From NCBI GenBank assembly GCA_023052935.1, contig CM041298.1, positions 53,699,813 to 53,763,812 on the forward strand: 64,000 nucleotides of DNA, in the 5' to 3' direction. The stretch comes from Piezodorus guildinii (taxonomy: Eukaryota > Arthropoda > Insecta > Hemiptera > Pentatomidae). Shown here in pieces: positions 1 to 11,140 of the stretch. The notes beneath the pieces are model-generated. The model was not told the origin of the DNA. It did not search any database and saw only the letters and a program-made list of their open reading frames with translations. The number at the start of each line of letters is the position of its first letter. Within the stretch, counting starts at the first letter, position 1. The position numbers and the translations under genes were made by a program.

Positions 1-289
1 CCTCCCAGATCCTCCCTGGATCATATGTTATATTTCACCTCTCAGCGGGGTCCTTGGGCGTCCTCGTAGCCTTTTTTATATCTCTCATATTAATAACTTC
101 CTTATTCAACTTTAAGGAACCATTCTTCAATTTTATCCATAGTGTTTATTTAACTTATTAGGGCGTCAACATCATTTAGCGTCTGGGAACCGGCTTTCAA
201 GTTGACTTGCTTACGTCAAATAAAACACTCTAGAGAATTTTTTTTTTTTTTGTAGAATCCAACAATGATAGACTATATGATGATACAGG
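1..289. other. No gene seen, AT-rich
   Basis: No supported gene. A T-run lies at about 239-251. There is no recognisable protein or RNA signal. Confidence 0.5.
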
Positions 290-560
290 TTAATTGATTA
301 TCCATAGATACTATCGATAAACAGACAATGCAACAGTGATAATCAAATTTAATTAGGGTATTGACCTTAAGCGAGTGTTCTAAGGGAACACCATTTTACT
401 TCCCTCTGAAGAACGGCGTGTCCAAGGATTGTTTACTCTCTTTAAAAAATCCTAGGGCCATCTACCGGACTACGATTGACTTTTACATATTTACTATTGA
501 CGTTGTCAGGAGACACTATAATGGTTATTTGTAATTAACAAACAATTTAATTAATAATAA
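290..560 (-). repeat. Decayed SINE-B copy
   Basis: Read on the minus strand, the block around TGGCCCTAGGATTTTTTAA and the following CCTTGG...GCCGTTCTTCAGAGGG matches the body of the better copy at 10435-10755. The tRNA-like head is too decayed to identify. The call rests on shared sequence only, so the ends are approximate. Confidence 0.45.
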
Positions 561-599
561 TAATAATAATAGGCTTACCGAACCTGAAGATTCGATACC

Positions 600-818
600 G
601 ATAACACAAAACTCCGCCTGCACAGACTCGTCCAATGTTCACCGTTCATGTCCAAGCCCCGAGATCAGCCTTAGCGCAATACTCCCATCGACGTTTTGGC
701 CTAACTTTCGGACGCCTACCAGTCGGATCAGCGAATACCAACTTTCTCGGAATCCAATCCTTACCCAGCCCAACAACTTTACTCGCCCATTTGAGTCTCC
801 GCGATGCTATTAACTGAA
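600..818 (+). repeat. Dispersed repeat, shared with 42345-42610
   Basis: This block shares long interrupted identity with the reverse complement of 42345-42610, including CTCGTCCAATG / TTCGTCCAATG, CGACG(T/C)TTTGGCCTA, GCGAATACCAA and the closing CGCGATG(C/T)TA. The short open frame inside it (635-817) is not conserved in the other copy, so I do not treat it as a gene. The element class is unknown. Confidence 0.5.
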
Positions 819-924
819 TTTAATTAAGTGAATAAAATAAAATGTAATGAAATATAACGACAAAGAATTGTAATAAATAAATTAGAAAAAATATTACTAA
901 TCTTAAATTATTCTTCTTCCTCTG

Positions 925-930
<6 letters not shown>

Positions 931-988
<58 letters not shown>
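931..988 (+). repeat. 58-base A run
   Basis: An uninterrupted run of 58 A immediately precedes the 5' end of the Jockey-type LINE. It may be the tail of an older retroelement that served as target, or a target duplication merged into A-rich DNA. Its presence hides any target-site duplication of the LINE. Confidence 0.9.
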
Positions 989-991
<3 letters not shown>

Positions 992-1306
992 GCTGATGCG
1001 CTCGATGATAACAGTCATACGTTACATCGTCTCTCAGATTTTTGCTTTTTTCAGTAGGAATTCGCTTGAATTCAGTCTGGAGAACATCACTAGACCTCAG
1101 GAATACTACGGCAGTGAATATTGGAGAAATTTCGGTAAGCAAAGTTATAATTTACTTTGTACAATCACGAAAAAGTGAAAGGAGGGTCACTGATCAGCTG
1201 ATTGCCGCTAGCTCGGCAAGCTCGGGCTTGCTTTTCTTTAACTTATCTTTCTTTTATCTTTAATTCTTATTTCATTATTTATTTATTATTATTATTTTCT
1301 TAATAA
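989..1306 (+). promoter_or_regulatory. 5' leader / candidate internal promoter of J1
   Basis: The non-coding leader before ORF1 holds two copies of the palindrome ATCAGCTGAT (about 987-996 and 1192-1201). Jockey-type LINEs are known to carry internal promoters in this position. No TATA box is obvious. Promoter function is inferred from position only. Confidence 0.35.
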
Positions 1307-2623
1307 ATGAGATATTTTCATCAAGTCATTTCCTCAAAGTCCGCAAGTAAAAGATCTAGATCTGCAGGTTCTAACTCGTCTCCCACAAAACAGAGACCTC
1401 GCCGAGAACAAAATAAAAAAATGATTCCACCAGCGACCGCGTCAGCTACCTCATTAGGATCTGAACCACAGCCCAGCACATCATCACAAGGAATAACCGA
1501 TGAATCCCCGTTTTTTACACCGAATCCATTTGAGATCCTCCAAAATGAAAAAGAAACCATGGAATCTTCTCCTATACCCAGGGAACCACTACCTCCACCA
1601 ATATTTGTTAAAAATATAAAAAATTTTAAACTGATGTGTGCGCATTTCAACAAAGTAACTGATCCTGATAGTTATTATTGTATAAGTAGAACCAATGATA
1701 CTAAAATATCTCCGACTACTGCTGAAACCTACAGAAAGATTGTAAAATATCTGACTGAGACCAAAGCTGACTTTCATACTTATCAGCTGCGCCAGGAGAG
1801 AGCATTAAGGGTCGTAATCAGAAACCTACATTCCTCAACACCCGTTGAAGCTATCAAAGAAGAACTGACAGAATTAGGATTCCAAGTGAGGCAAGTCACC
1901 AATGTTCTAAAAGATAAAAGTCCACTGCCTCTATTCTTCGTGGACTTGGAACCATCAGCAGGAGTCGAAAAAATCTATGACCTCAGTAGACTGTACTATA
2001 CCCGTGTAAAAGTTGAAAAATCTTACACAAAGAAAGAAATAGTTCAGTGTCATAACTGTCAGGCATATGGTCATACCAAAAGTTATTGCCATCACATACC
2101 ACGCTGTGTGAAATGCGGTGAACAGCATAAATCAGAAGAATGTACAAGATCTAGATCAACATCCGCTGTATGTGCCCTGTGCCTCAAGAACCACCCGGCT
2201 AACTACAAGGGATGCGAAATCTACAAGAAACTCAGAACCAGATACCAAAAACCTCAGGATCCGAATGAAACAGCTATACCAATCAGAAGCAGAAGAGAAC
2301 CATCTAAACTTGTAAATTCTAATGTGTCATTTGCCCACTTGCTTGGAGGTGGAAACCAGAGTCATGAGGTCGGGGCACTGCCGGAACAACTTTTTCCTCA
2401 ACATTCTCAATCTATTGTACAACAATCTATCCCTCAAAGTTTACCTAATCTTCAAAAAACTCCTCAAAATCAAATTTCTCATATCCCTCCACCATCAAAC
2501 GTCACAGATCTTACCAGTCTAATGACATCGTTCATCTCCGAAATCAAATCTCTTGTTATGCCGCTTATATCACTCCTTACAAATCTAGTATCAAATCTCA
2601 TTCCTGCCTTACAAAAACCATAA
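1307..2623 (+). CDS. LINE ORF1 (gag-like nucleic-acid-binding protein)
   Basis: A 438-residue intact frame. In LINEs this protein coats the element RNA to form the particle that returns to the nucleus. The N-terminal 110 residues are low complexity, rich in Ser, Pro and Lys. Residues about 165-245 resemble the domain that precedes the zinc fingers in Jockey gag proteins (PRE/C2HC type). Three zinc knuckles follow at about 247-300: C-x2-C-x4-H-x4-C (CHNCQAYGHTKSYC), C-x2-C-x3-H-x4-C (CVKCGEQHKSEEC) and C-x2-C-x3-H-x6-C. This trio is a Jockey-clade signature. The C-terminus is Gln/Pro-rich, then hydrophobic and Leu-rich. The stop codon abuts the ORF2 start (TAAATG), which suggests termination-reinitiation. 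I chose the first ATG of the frame; one codon 37 residues later is an alternative. Confidence 0.87.
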   Translation: MRYFHQVISSKSASKRSRSAGSNSSPTKQRPRREQNKKMIPPATASATSLGSEPQPSTSSQGITDESPFFTPNPFEILQNEKETMESSPIPREPLPPPIFVKNIKNFKLMCAHFNKVTDPDSYYCISRTNDTKISPTTAETYRKIVKYLTETKADFHTYQLRQERALRVVIRNLHSSTPVEAIKEELTELGFQVRQVTNVLKDKSPLPLFFVDLEPSAGVEKIYDLSRLYYTRVKVEKSYTKKEIVQCHNCQAYGHTKSYCHHIPRCVKCGEQHKSEECTRSRSTSAVCALCLKNHPANYKGCEIYKKLRTRYQKPQDPNETAIPIRSRREPSKLVNSNVSFAHLLGGGNQSHEVGALPEQLFPQHSQSIVQQSIPQSLPNLQKTPQNQISHIPPPSNVTDLTSLMTSFISEIKSLVMPLISLLTNLVSNLIPALQKP

Positions 2624-5308
2624 ATGACCTCACCTAATTCCTTATCCATTCTCCTTTGGAATGCGAATGGTGTTAGAAATCACACTGACGAACTGACAGC
2701 GTTGTTGCAAGACAAAACAATTGACGTTGCACTTATTACTGAAACTAGACTAACCACTAAACAGCTTTTCAAAATACCGCAGTACATAACATACCGTACA
2801 GACCACCCAGACGGCAAAGCTCATGCCGGTTCTGCTATCATTGTCCACCAATCCCTCTCTCATCATTTACTTCCACTTACTACCTATGATTTCCTGCAAG
2901 CCACAGCAATAGTAATCAAGACTTTTTCCTATCCGGTAACTATTACATCAGCATATTGCCCTCCCAAACACTCCATTTCCAACACCGAATTTGCATCCTT
3001 CCTGGATTCCCTAGGAAATCATTTTATTCTGGGCGGAGATCTAAACGCCAAGCACCAGCAGTGGGGTTCTAGAACCACGAATTCTCGTGGAAGAAATTTG
3101 CTGACTGCTCTGAATTCCCGAAATTTTAACCTCCTACCTCCTGACTCCCCTACCTACTGGCCAACAGATCCTAACCGTAATCCAGATATCCTCGACTTCT
3201 TCATCCACAGCGGATTAGGCTCCCTGAACTATTCCGTAACTCGCCTTGATGAACTATCCTCTGACCATAGTCCACTGATCCTTAAAGTATCCCTAACTCC
3301 TATTCCGAAACCCATTCCACCATCATTTATCCGAGGCCCTGTCAACTGGAACCTCTTCCGCCAAATCCTCACCGATAATATTGACCTCAGTGTGACCCTC
3401 AAAACACCGGATGACCTTGATGATTCCGTCTACTCCTTTACTACCGCCATTCAGCAAGCTGTCTGGACTGCCTCCTCTCCTAAGCACTCCAATAGAACTC
3501 CTCAGCAAAACCATTTACCTTAACACCTAGCTGACCTCATCCATGCAAAACGCCAAGCCAGATCATTATGGCAAAGAACCCGACACCCAACAGATCGCCG
3601 CTCCTATAACTTTTATTGTAGGCAATTAAAGCGGGAGTTGGCGACCTTCCGTTCCCAGTCCTTTAATTCCTACCTCTCCTCTCTATCAGCTCGAGATAAT
3701 TCCCTGTGGAATGTGACCAAAAAGATCCTAAAATACTATAAAGTTTCCCATCCTCTCCGGCGTGGTGATGACTCCTGGGCTGCGTCTGATGAAGACAAAG
3801 CCGAGGAATTCACCACACACCTCTCCAAAGTATTCACTCCTCACCCGGAATCCAACAGAAATCATACCACAACAGTTCAAGAATTCCTTTTCTCACCAAT
3901 ACCTCTTTCCCTACCTCCTAAAGCTATTAATCCATCTGAGGTGAAATATCTTCTTCAAAAACTGAACCTTCGTAAATCTCCTGGACACGATCGCCTTACC
4001 CCCCAGATCCTGCGACAACTTCCCCAGAAAGCCATTATTTTTCTTACATACATCTACAACTGCATCATTCGCTCCACCTATTTTCCTCTCTTATGGAAAC
4101 ATTCCACAATCATTCTATTCCTAAAACCAGGTAAACCTTCCAGTAACACTTCATCCTACAGACCTATTAGTCTACTCCCCATCCTCTCAAAAATCTTCGA
4201 AAAGCTCCTTCTAAAACGAATCCTGCCTATATTAGAATCTCACAACCTTCCTTCCCACCAGTTTGGTTTCCGTTCTCATCATTCCACTGTTCAACAAGGA
4301 CTCCGAGTTGTAGACCATATTTCCTCAGCCCTCGAATGCAAAGAGTATTGTTCTGGTGCGTTTCTGGACATAGCGCAAGCTTTTGACCGGGTATGGCACG
4401 CTGGATTACTCTTCAAGCTTAAAACGCATTTACCCCAGTCTCTCTACCTCATTCTAAGATCCTATCTCTCAAACCGCTCCTTTCAAGTTCGCTGTGGTGT
4501 AGAATTTTCCAACTCTTATCCCGTTGAGGCCGGTGTTCCTCAGGGCAGCGTCCTGGGACCCGTTCTCTACATCCTTTACACCGCTGATATTCCTAATCAT
4601 CCTGACACCTTTCTGGCAACATTTGCAGACGACACCGCCATCCTATCATCCAGTTCCGATCCCGAAACAGCTTCCTTAATCCTGCAAAGACACCTTTGTC
4701 TTATCGAAGACTGGTGTGGTGCTTGGCGCATAAAGGTAAACGAGGCCAAATGCAAACACGTAACCTTCACTCTTCGACGAAACTCCTGTCCGCCAGTTTA
4801 CTTCAATTCCATTCCTATTCCTCCTTCAGATACAATCCGTTATCTTGGCTTACTACTAGACAAAAGACTGACGTGGAACCCACATACAAGACTTAAAAGA
4901 AAAGAACTCAATCGACGATTCTGACAGTTATACAGACTATTAAACAGAAAATCTGAACTTACAGTTGAGAACAAATTATTAATTTATAAGACAATACTGA
5001 AGCCCATCTGGACCTACGGACTTGAACTGTGGGGGACAGCTAAACGTTCTAACATCAAACGCATTCAATCCTTTCAATCCAAAGTCCTCCGAATAATAGT
5101 AAATGCTCCTTATTATGTATCCAACTATACCTTGCACCACGACCTTAATGTTCCATTTATTTCAGACCTGATTCCATCTAAATTTTCCAAATTCCACCAG
5201 AACCTCATTCATCATCCTAATCCTTTAGCACGATCCCTATCCAGCTCCACTCATCCATACAACCCACCTAGAAGGTTGAAACGGCAGTGGCTCCGAGATA
5301 TATTGTAA
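2624..5308 (+). pseudogene. LINE ORF2 endonuclease-reverse transcriptase, two nonsense codons
   Basis: One frame of 894 codons, interrupted only by TAA at 3521-3523 (codon 300) and TGA at 4922-4924 (codon 767). There are no frameshifts. Domains in order: APE-type endonuclease, about residues 1-225 (WNANG, ITETRL, GGDLNAKH, SSDHSP, the metal-binding and catalytic signatures); a linker; reverse transcriptase, about 425-760 (SPGHD, SYRPISLLP, HQFGFR, AFDRVWH, GVPQGSVLGP, FADD at 667-670, RYLGL); and a C-terminal thumb-like region with IWTYGLELWG, ending at RDIL. The protein would nick the target and copy the element RNA at the nick. Both stops are explained by single C-to-T changes (CAA to TAA, CGA to TGA), the latter at a CpG. 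Catalytic motifs are intact, so the lesion is recent. The start follows directly from the ORF1 stop. Confidence 0.88.
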
Positions 5309-5746
5309 ATACGTATGCTGGAGTTCTGACACTGGTCAGATTCTCCTCTCATGTGCGGTGTGATTGTGGCTGTGGCGCCCTCACTTAGCTTCCGCTGGCT
5401 CTCACCAGTGATGCGGCTGAGGGAGGCGCTGCGATCCTTTGGACTCTGCTTGTCCTTCCACAAGTGGGGGGACAAGCCCCGTCCGGGGTTCCCGAGCTGA
5501 TTGTAAATATTGTACATAGGTATGAATGTGACATGTTTTGTTTATTTATTTGTTAACTTCATTTATTTGTATTTATTTTGTCTACTTAATTTTGTTATTG
5601 TATACGTTTATTTATTTTGATTTTATTTTATGTAATTTGACTTTCCTTTTGTTTATATTGTAAATATTGTATGAATGAGATCCTGTAGCACTATTATTAT
5701 TGTCTATTATGACAAATTGTAATATATACGAATAAAAAAAATTTAA

Positions 5747-5777
<31 letters not shown>
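5309..5777 (+). other. J1 3' UTR and A tail
   Basis: A non-coding tail with a GC-richer block (about 5320-5500), then T/A-rich sequence, an AATAAA at about 5731 and an A run to 5777. It is not shared with the 3' ends of the J2-J4 copies, so J1 belongs to a distinct subfamily. Confidence 0.7.
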
Positions 5778-5779
<2 letters not shown>

Positions 5780-6509
5780 AAATAGAGCTTTCTTTACAAT
5801 TATGTTATGACTGGGTAGTCAGGAGGTGAGTAAATAAGCGGGATTTGAAAGTAGGAAGTGAGTTGGAGTGACAGATAGAAATATAGAATTCCGTAAGGTT
5901 GAGGATCGGATAAGAAACGATCGTTCGAAATGTGCAGACCATTCAGCCACTTTCTCCAGCCATCTCTATCCCTTGGTAGATTTTTCTTCTGGGAAATTGT
6001 CAAAATTTAAAGAGCACAATTTTACTCCTGTCCTCCACACGGGCTCTTTGGTTTAAATAAAGTAGTTTAAAAAAAAAAAAAAACAATAAACAACGTTATT
6101 TACTAAATATAACTTTCAAAGACGGCGCCAAGAATTTTTAAAAGAATCTAAAATATGATGGGAATTCTCATATCAGAAATTCAAAGAACTATATTTTTTG
6201 TTATTTTACATTTGTCGCTAGACCATACTGCTTTGAATAAAAAAAGTGACCAATCTCTGTGCCCAAGATCGCGGGGTTCTTAAGATTCTTACAGCAGCAT
6301 CGACCAATTAGCCACAATAGAATTAAGTAAGGTTAAATAAATAAACTACAATAATGCAGAATGAAGAAAAAGTAATAAATCATGTAAAAATATCTTCATA
6401 AACTCCACACACATGTAGCAATAGAACGCAGTTATGCCTTTGGGATTAGTATTCTATGCTTACTGTTTTTTTCTTAGGTTGTTTAGTTTCAGATGAAACA
6501 AGTATTGAG
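5778..6509. other. No gene seen; A run at 6067-6081
   Basis: AT-rich sequence without a supported gene. The A run after GGTTTAAATAAAGTAG could be the tail of a small plus-strand retroelement, but I could not identify its body. Confidence 0.4.
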
Positions 6510-6690
6510 GCCATGGTGGCCGAATGTTAAGGCGCCGTCTTAGAAACCTCAAGTCAAAGGGCGTACGTTCGAAACTTTCCTGAGCGAATGACCTTTCTAC
6601 TCTATCAAAAAAAGTTTCATTAGGATGACCAATCCTAATTGTGATTGTTAGGACGTTAAATAAACGAAATCGTGTTTGTGTTTCTGAATG
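6510..6690 (+). repeat. SINE-C, tRNA-Leu/Ser-like head
   Basis: The block opens with a tRNA-like A-box region (GTGGCCGAATGTTAAGGCG) and, about 40 bp later, a B-box-like GTTCGAAAC. It ends near GGACGTTAAATAAACG. The extra tail and lack of a full cloverleaf argue for a SINE rather than a tRNA gene. Only one copy is in the window, so the family assignment is provisional. Confidence 0.5.
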
Positions 6691-6724
6691 TTACTCTAAA
6701 TTTCATTAGGTGGAGATGAATAGA

Positions 6725-6905
6725 TGAGGGAGCCCGTGGCTGAGTGGCTAGCGGGTTAGTCTCCCACGCCAAAGGTTGTAAGTTGGAATCCCATTCCCGG
6801 AGGGACTCAAGCATTTAAAGTAATGGAGATTCACTCATAGCCTCTCCCACGGGTATGTGAGACCCGTCAGCCAACTGGTAACCTCTCAAAAAAATAGGTC
6901 TAGAT
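6725..6905 (+). repeat. SINE-D, tRNA-Ser-like head
   Basis: GCCCGTGGCTGAGTGGCTAG resembles a tRNA A box, and GTAAGTTGGAATCCC stands where a B box should be. An unrelated tail follows. It sits immediately 5' of the target-site duplication of LINE J2. Single copy here. Confidence 0.45.
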
Positions 6906-6916
6906 CACTCCTTCAA

Positions 6917-8549
6917 TTTTTTTTTTTTTTTTAAATTCATTAATTGAAATTTACAACTGGATGTTCATACATCAAGTAAATATGCTACAATGATAATACA
7001 CATGAAAAATAAAATGAAGAGAAACTACCCATTGGCAGCACTCCAGTTGTGAATCTACACAAGAAGGTCTCGAGGCCATCTTCTTTTCAGACGCCTCGGC
7101 GGATTGTCAGGAATTGAAGTGGAAGCAAGGATTGAAACTAGTGGATTAGAGTGGGAGTGGAGTTTTTCATGGAAGGAGTGATACCTGGTACAGGCCAAAT
7201 CAGCAACATAAGGAACATTAAGGTCTTTGTGGATGATAGGTGACAAAGTAAGGAGCGTTAAGGATTTTGCGAAGGATTTTGGATTGTAAGGATTGGATAC
7301 GAGAAGAGTTTGATGGTTTAGTAGAGCCCCAAAGCTCAACTCCGTAAGTCCAGATAGGCCTTATGATTGTCATGTAAATTAGTCTTTTGTAGAATAGAGA
7401 AAGGTTAGAGCGTCTGTCAAGTAAATGTTGAAGTAACCGATATCAGCGAGCAGTTTCTTATCTTTTCAGTCTTATATGCAGATTCCATGTAAGACGTTTG
7501 TCAAGCAGGAGGCCTAAATAACGGATCTGTTCAACAGGGACAAGCGGGATATCATTAAAGGACACTGTAGGGCAGGATGTCATAGGTTAACGACGAAGGG
7601 TAAAGGTAATCTGGTGGGATTTATTGGAGTTGATTTTAATTCTCCAATTCTGACACCATACCTGTCTCATATGTGGGATTGGAGGTTTTAAGAGGCAATA
7701 CTATAATTAACTGATAGCACGCAAGTGTCATCGGCATAGGTAGAAAGGAATGTGTTAGGATGGGTTGGGATATCAGCTGTATAGACTGTATAGAGAATGG
7801 GTCCTAGGATACTGTCTTGAGAAACACCAGCAGACTGAGCAAAAGTGGATGAATAGGAACTATTGTGGTTGATTTTAAAGGTTCTATCAGAGAGGTAGGA
7901 CTGGAGGATGAGGAAGTATGTTGGATGGAGGAGTTTACGGAGTTTGTACAGCAGTCCCGGGTGCCAGACTCGGTCAAAGGCCTTTTTCACGTCGAGAATG
8001 ACTCCCGTACAGTACAATCCGCGCTCCAATGCAGAAGAGACTACATCCACCACGTGATGGCACTGCTGGATGGTGGAGTGGGATGCTCGGAACCCAAACT
8101 GGTGGTCTGGGTTTATGTGATTAAGTTCCAGGATTGGATAAAGACGTTTAAGGATGGAAAGATTCTAGGATTTTACCCATAATCGGTAAAGGAGAGAGAG
8201 GACGGTAGGAAGAAGGAAGTTCTAGCGGTTTTTTGGGCTTAGCGATCATTTTAACGATAGATAATTTCCAGGAATCAGGAAAATAGGTAGTACGGAGTGT
8301 GGCATAATAAATATATGAGAGGAACAGGATGGCTTTTCTAGGAAGTTGTTTTAAGATATGTCACTGCCCATATCTTAAGATAAGATATGCGCAGTGATTA
8401 GATCGTTTCCAGGAGCTTTTCGAGAAGGTAATCTATGAATTAGTTTAAGATTTCTGACGGATTAAATGCTTTTAGGAGGAAGGGCCAGCTGGAGTGGAAC
8501 ATCCATTTTCAGTTTCAATGCATTCGAGGTGATGCTGGTTAAAGATATC
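6917..8549 (-). mobile_element. 5'-truncated Jockey-type LINE (J2) with 7-bp target duplication
   Basis: The T run at 6917-6932 is the A tail of a minus-strand element. The flanks carry CCTTCAA at 6910-6916 and again at 8550-8556, so both ends are fixed. The element is truncated within the linker before the reverse transcriptase, typical of incomplete target-primed reverse transcription. Confidence 0.85.
7055..8549 (-). pseudogene. Reverse transcriptase relic of LINE J2
   Basis: The C-terminal two thirds of ORF2, in pieces. Readable parts include SYRPLSPLPIMGKILE, HHVVDVVSSALERG, AFDRVWH, AGVSQDSILGP (consensus VPQG changed to VSQD), YADD and the closing NPPRRLKRRWPRDLLV. Frameshifts separate the segments at 7055-7339 and 7688-8053. 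It is closest to the copy at 32379-34892. The QG-to-QD change and the frameshifts mean it is dead. A short local inverted repeat at about 8351-8385 is a private rearrangement. Confidence 0.85.
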
Positions 8550-8556
8550 CCTTCAA

Positions 8557-10434
8557 AATTAATCTAGAAACGCGTGTGTATTCTCCGGGCAGAATACACC
8601 CTGCGGTCTAGGTCTAGAATACACGGCCTGTCGCGCCACTGGAAGAAAAATGAATGGACGATGGGAAAAAAAAATAAGAAAAAATAAAAAAAGTATTGTA
8701 ATTTAAAACAACAAATCAATGACCCTTAGTTCCGGCATATAAAGTTCAAGTATTATGTTGTTCTAATACTTAACATTTATAGGATTCCCGACTAAGTTTT
8801 TTTTAAGATTGGTTAATATGTTTGTCATTATACCGTTCTGTAATATTATCAATATATTGTTGATACTTTACTAATTATGGATTAACTTAACTCTGTTGAG
8901 CTACCTAAGTTGTTGGAAGTAATAAGACAAGTTGATAAATTTGTAGAACACCATGTCTAATTTTAGCTATGAACTAGACCATGTAGGGCAAAACTATGTT
9001 CCAGTCTCTCTTGAGCGAAGTTTCCTAGGTTCTAAGGAATGCATTGAAATATCTATTCCCTTTATAGACACGTATTGTAGATTACTGGCTAGTTGGTAGC
9101 GAAATTATTAAATTAAGTAAAATTAAACGGTTCAACCATAAAAATCACTTGTATCACATTTATACATTTTCCTTACAAATACCTAGATTATTTATGACGG
9201 GGAGCTTATACTCTGTAGAAAATATTTATATATGTCTTAATCTAACTGTATTAGAGGAAGTAGATATAACTGTTTTATAATTTTATTTTTTTACCACCTA
9301 GAGAACATTTTTTTCCAAACCCAGGGAAATTTGTATATTTTTTTAAACCTTTTTTGAAAATCCCAAGCATATATATATATTCACAATAATCAGTTGAGCT
9401 GTTCAGAAGGAAAAACTTTTTTCTTTCTTTTCCCCTTCATAATTCCCCTCCCATAAGGATTATGAGATTAAAAATTTGCAAAAGGTGGTTTTTTATAGGT
9501 GTGAATCAATGGTATAAATTAGTTTCTGATGTACGTGGGGGCAGATTTAACATGCGTTGTTGTCAGTCCTAGTTATTCGATTGATTTTTTTTTTATATGT
9601 GGTACTTTATTTTATAAATATAGATACTATCAGAAATAATTTTTATAGGCAGGCCTCGGACCTCCAAACCTGCATTTATGTATCGAGAATCTGGATATTT
9701 AATATTCATTTATATAAAATGTCATTTACACACTAAGTTAATCATTATTTGATTTATTGATAATTCATCCTCCCCCTTACCATTACCTGAATCCGAAACT
9801 GGCTAATGCTATATTTTACTATATAGTTACTTTTTAATTGAATTCAATAATATTATTTTATTGACACCTCAATCAAATGCTTTCTCGAAACCCGCCCGCC
9901 ACCTATCATTGCCAAGGGACAGACAGCCCTTAGACCACCCTCGGCGAGACCTCCCCAAATCTACTTAGGGCTAAAGGGCGGAGTTAAAAGTCGGTCCACT
10001 TAACCCGAGCTCAGCCCTTTCTTCTCCTTCAAGTGCCGCTTCCCAACTCGGCTCAAGACAAATAATCCAATTGCTCCCAGAGACAACCGTTTTACTCTCC
10101 TTTCTACAAGAGTGATGTCTGGGCGGAGTAACGGTTGGCGGTATTTAAAAATAAGTCCAGCGTGCGCCCTCTGTTTTGCCGAAGAATGGGACCAGTTATA
10201 GAAGGGAACCGCTATTTCGGTTCATTGTTATTCTCAAAGGTAGCTAATGAGTTGGAAATAATTTATGAAAAATGGTAATTCAGGTAATAAACACATACTT
10301 ATTATGTTCCATTATTTCTGTCTGCGCTATGGATTTCACTTGAACTTTGTTAACACTTTGGAAAATTTTATGTTAACAAACGGGAATACCAAAATCAGCA
10401 CGTCCGTAAGCATGATACTGATCCGAACAGTGGT
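8557..10434. other. No gene seen; GC-richer islet 9870-10145
   Basis: Mostly AT-rich sequence with no supported gene. At 9870-10145 base composition shifts to about half GC, with many CpG, but no conserved protein or RNA motif is visible. It could be a decayed repeat or a regulatory islet. Confidence 0.35.
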
Positions 10435-10755
10435 AATTTAGTTTGTTTGTTTATGTTTATTTATTCAACGTCACTTTATGCTACTATGGCTAATCGGACG
10501 ATGCTACAGTAGGAGTCCTAAATTTTGCCTATCCAGGTTTTATTAGGATAGGTATTTTTAACGAGTGCCTGACATCGCACAGGCTCGGAACCACCTTTTA
10601 ACGTCCCCTCCGAAGTACGGCATAACTAAGGATTTTTACTCCCATTAAAAAATCCTAGGACCACCTGCGGGTTTGAACCCGTGACCGCATAGATAAAGTG
10701 GCATAATACAACATAGAAATTTGGCATAGTTACGCTAATCACCCAGCTACAAGTG
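10435..10755 (-). repeat. SINE-B copy
   Basis: On the minus strand the head reads GTAGCTGGGTGATTAGCGTA (A-box region), and about 65 bp later comes the B box GGGTTCAAACCC. The body that follows (TGGTCCTAGGATTTTTTAA) is shared with 290-560. The end (CCGATTAGCC...AAGTGACGTTGAATAAATAAA) is also seen at 20636-20890. RNA polymerase III promoter boxes are inferred from the tRNA resemblance. Confidence 0.7.
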
Positions 10756-10867
10756 GTAATTTAGTGGTCGAATACATAATTCAAAGAGTATGTTTTAATA
10801 AAAAAATACTTATTATTTTATCTTTAACTTCTTTTTCTTCGTTTATACTAAACATTAATGTGGATTA

Positions 10868-11140
10868 AAAAAAAAAAAAATAAAATAAATAAATAAAATA
10901 AATAAATAAAAAACATGCTCTAGGCCGACAGTACAATGTGGTGATTAGGCCTTGATCACGCTCAGCCGCCAGTTTTACCAAAAATTTGTTGGCTACCCAC
11001 TTATAAAGGCTAGGTCTGCCCCAGGAGGGTCTCCATACCCTAGGGTCATCCCCGAAACCGAATTAACTGGAAAAAAAACAAAACAATATTCTGCCCCAGC
11101 CGAGATTTGAACTCAGGACCCTGGGAACAGTAGCCTAGTG
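10868..11140 (-). repeat. SINE-A copy
   Basis: Minus-strand copy of the family best seen at 21355-21665. It shares the B-box region (GAGTTCAAATCTCGGC), the ATTCTGCCCC stretch, the block GGTATGGAGACCCTCCTGGGGCAGACC and TGAGCGTGATCAAGGCC. The distal part before the T-rich end is deleted. Confidence 0.7.

Larger units (their letters stand above)
989..5777 (+). mobile_element. Near-full-length Jockey-type LINE (J1)
   Basis: A complete-looking non-LTR retrotransposon: a 5' leader of about 318 bp, ORF1 with three zinc knuckles, ORF2 with endonuclease and reverse transcriptase, a 3' UTR of about 470 bp, an AATAAA at about 5731 and a terminal A run ending at 5777. The order and domain content fit the Jockey clade. 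It is the only full-length LINE here; relatives at 6917-8549, 28325-28592, 32379-34892, 53952-54265 and 59930-60640 are 5'-truncated. Two in-frame stops break ORF2, so this copy cannot move on its own, but it looks young. Confidence 0.88.

Noticed and set aside
903..1142. Minus-strand frame with a poly-Phe tract
   Set aside because: The Phe run is translation of the 58-base A run, and the rest is the reverse of the LINE leader.
6510..6905. tRNA genes
   Set aside because: A- and B-box-like sequences are present, but the cloverleaf is incomplete and non-tRNA tails follow, so these are better read as SINE heads. The same applies to the SINE-A and SINE-B copies.
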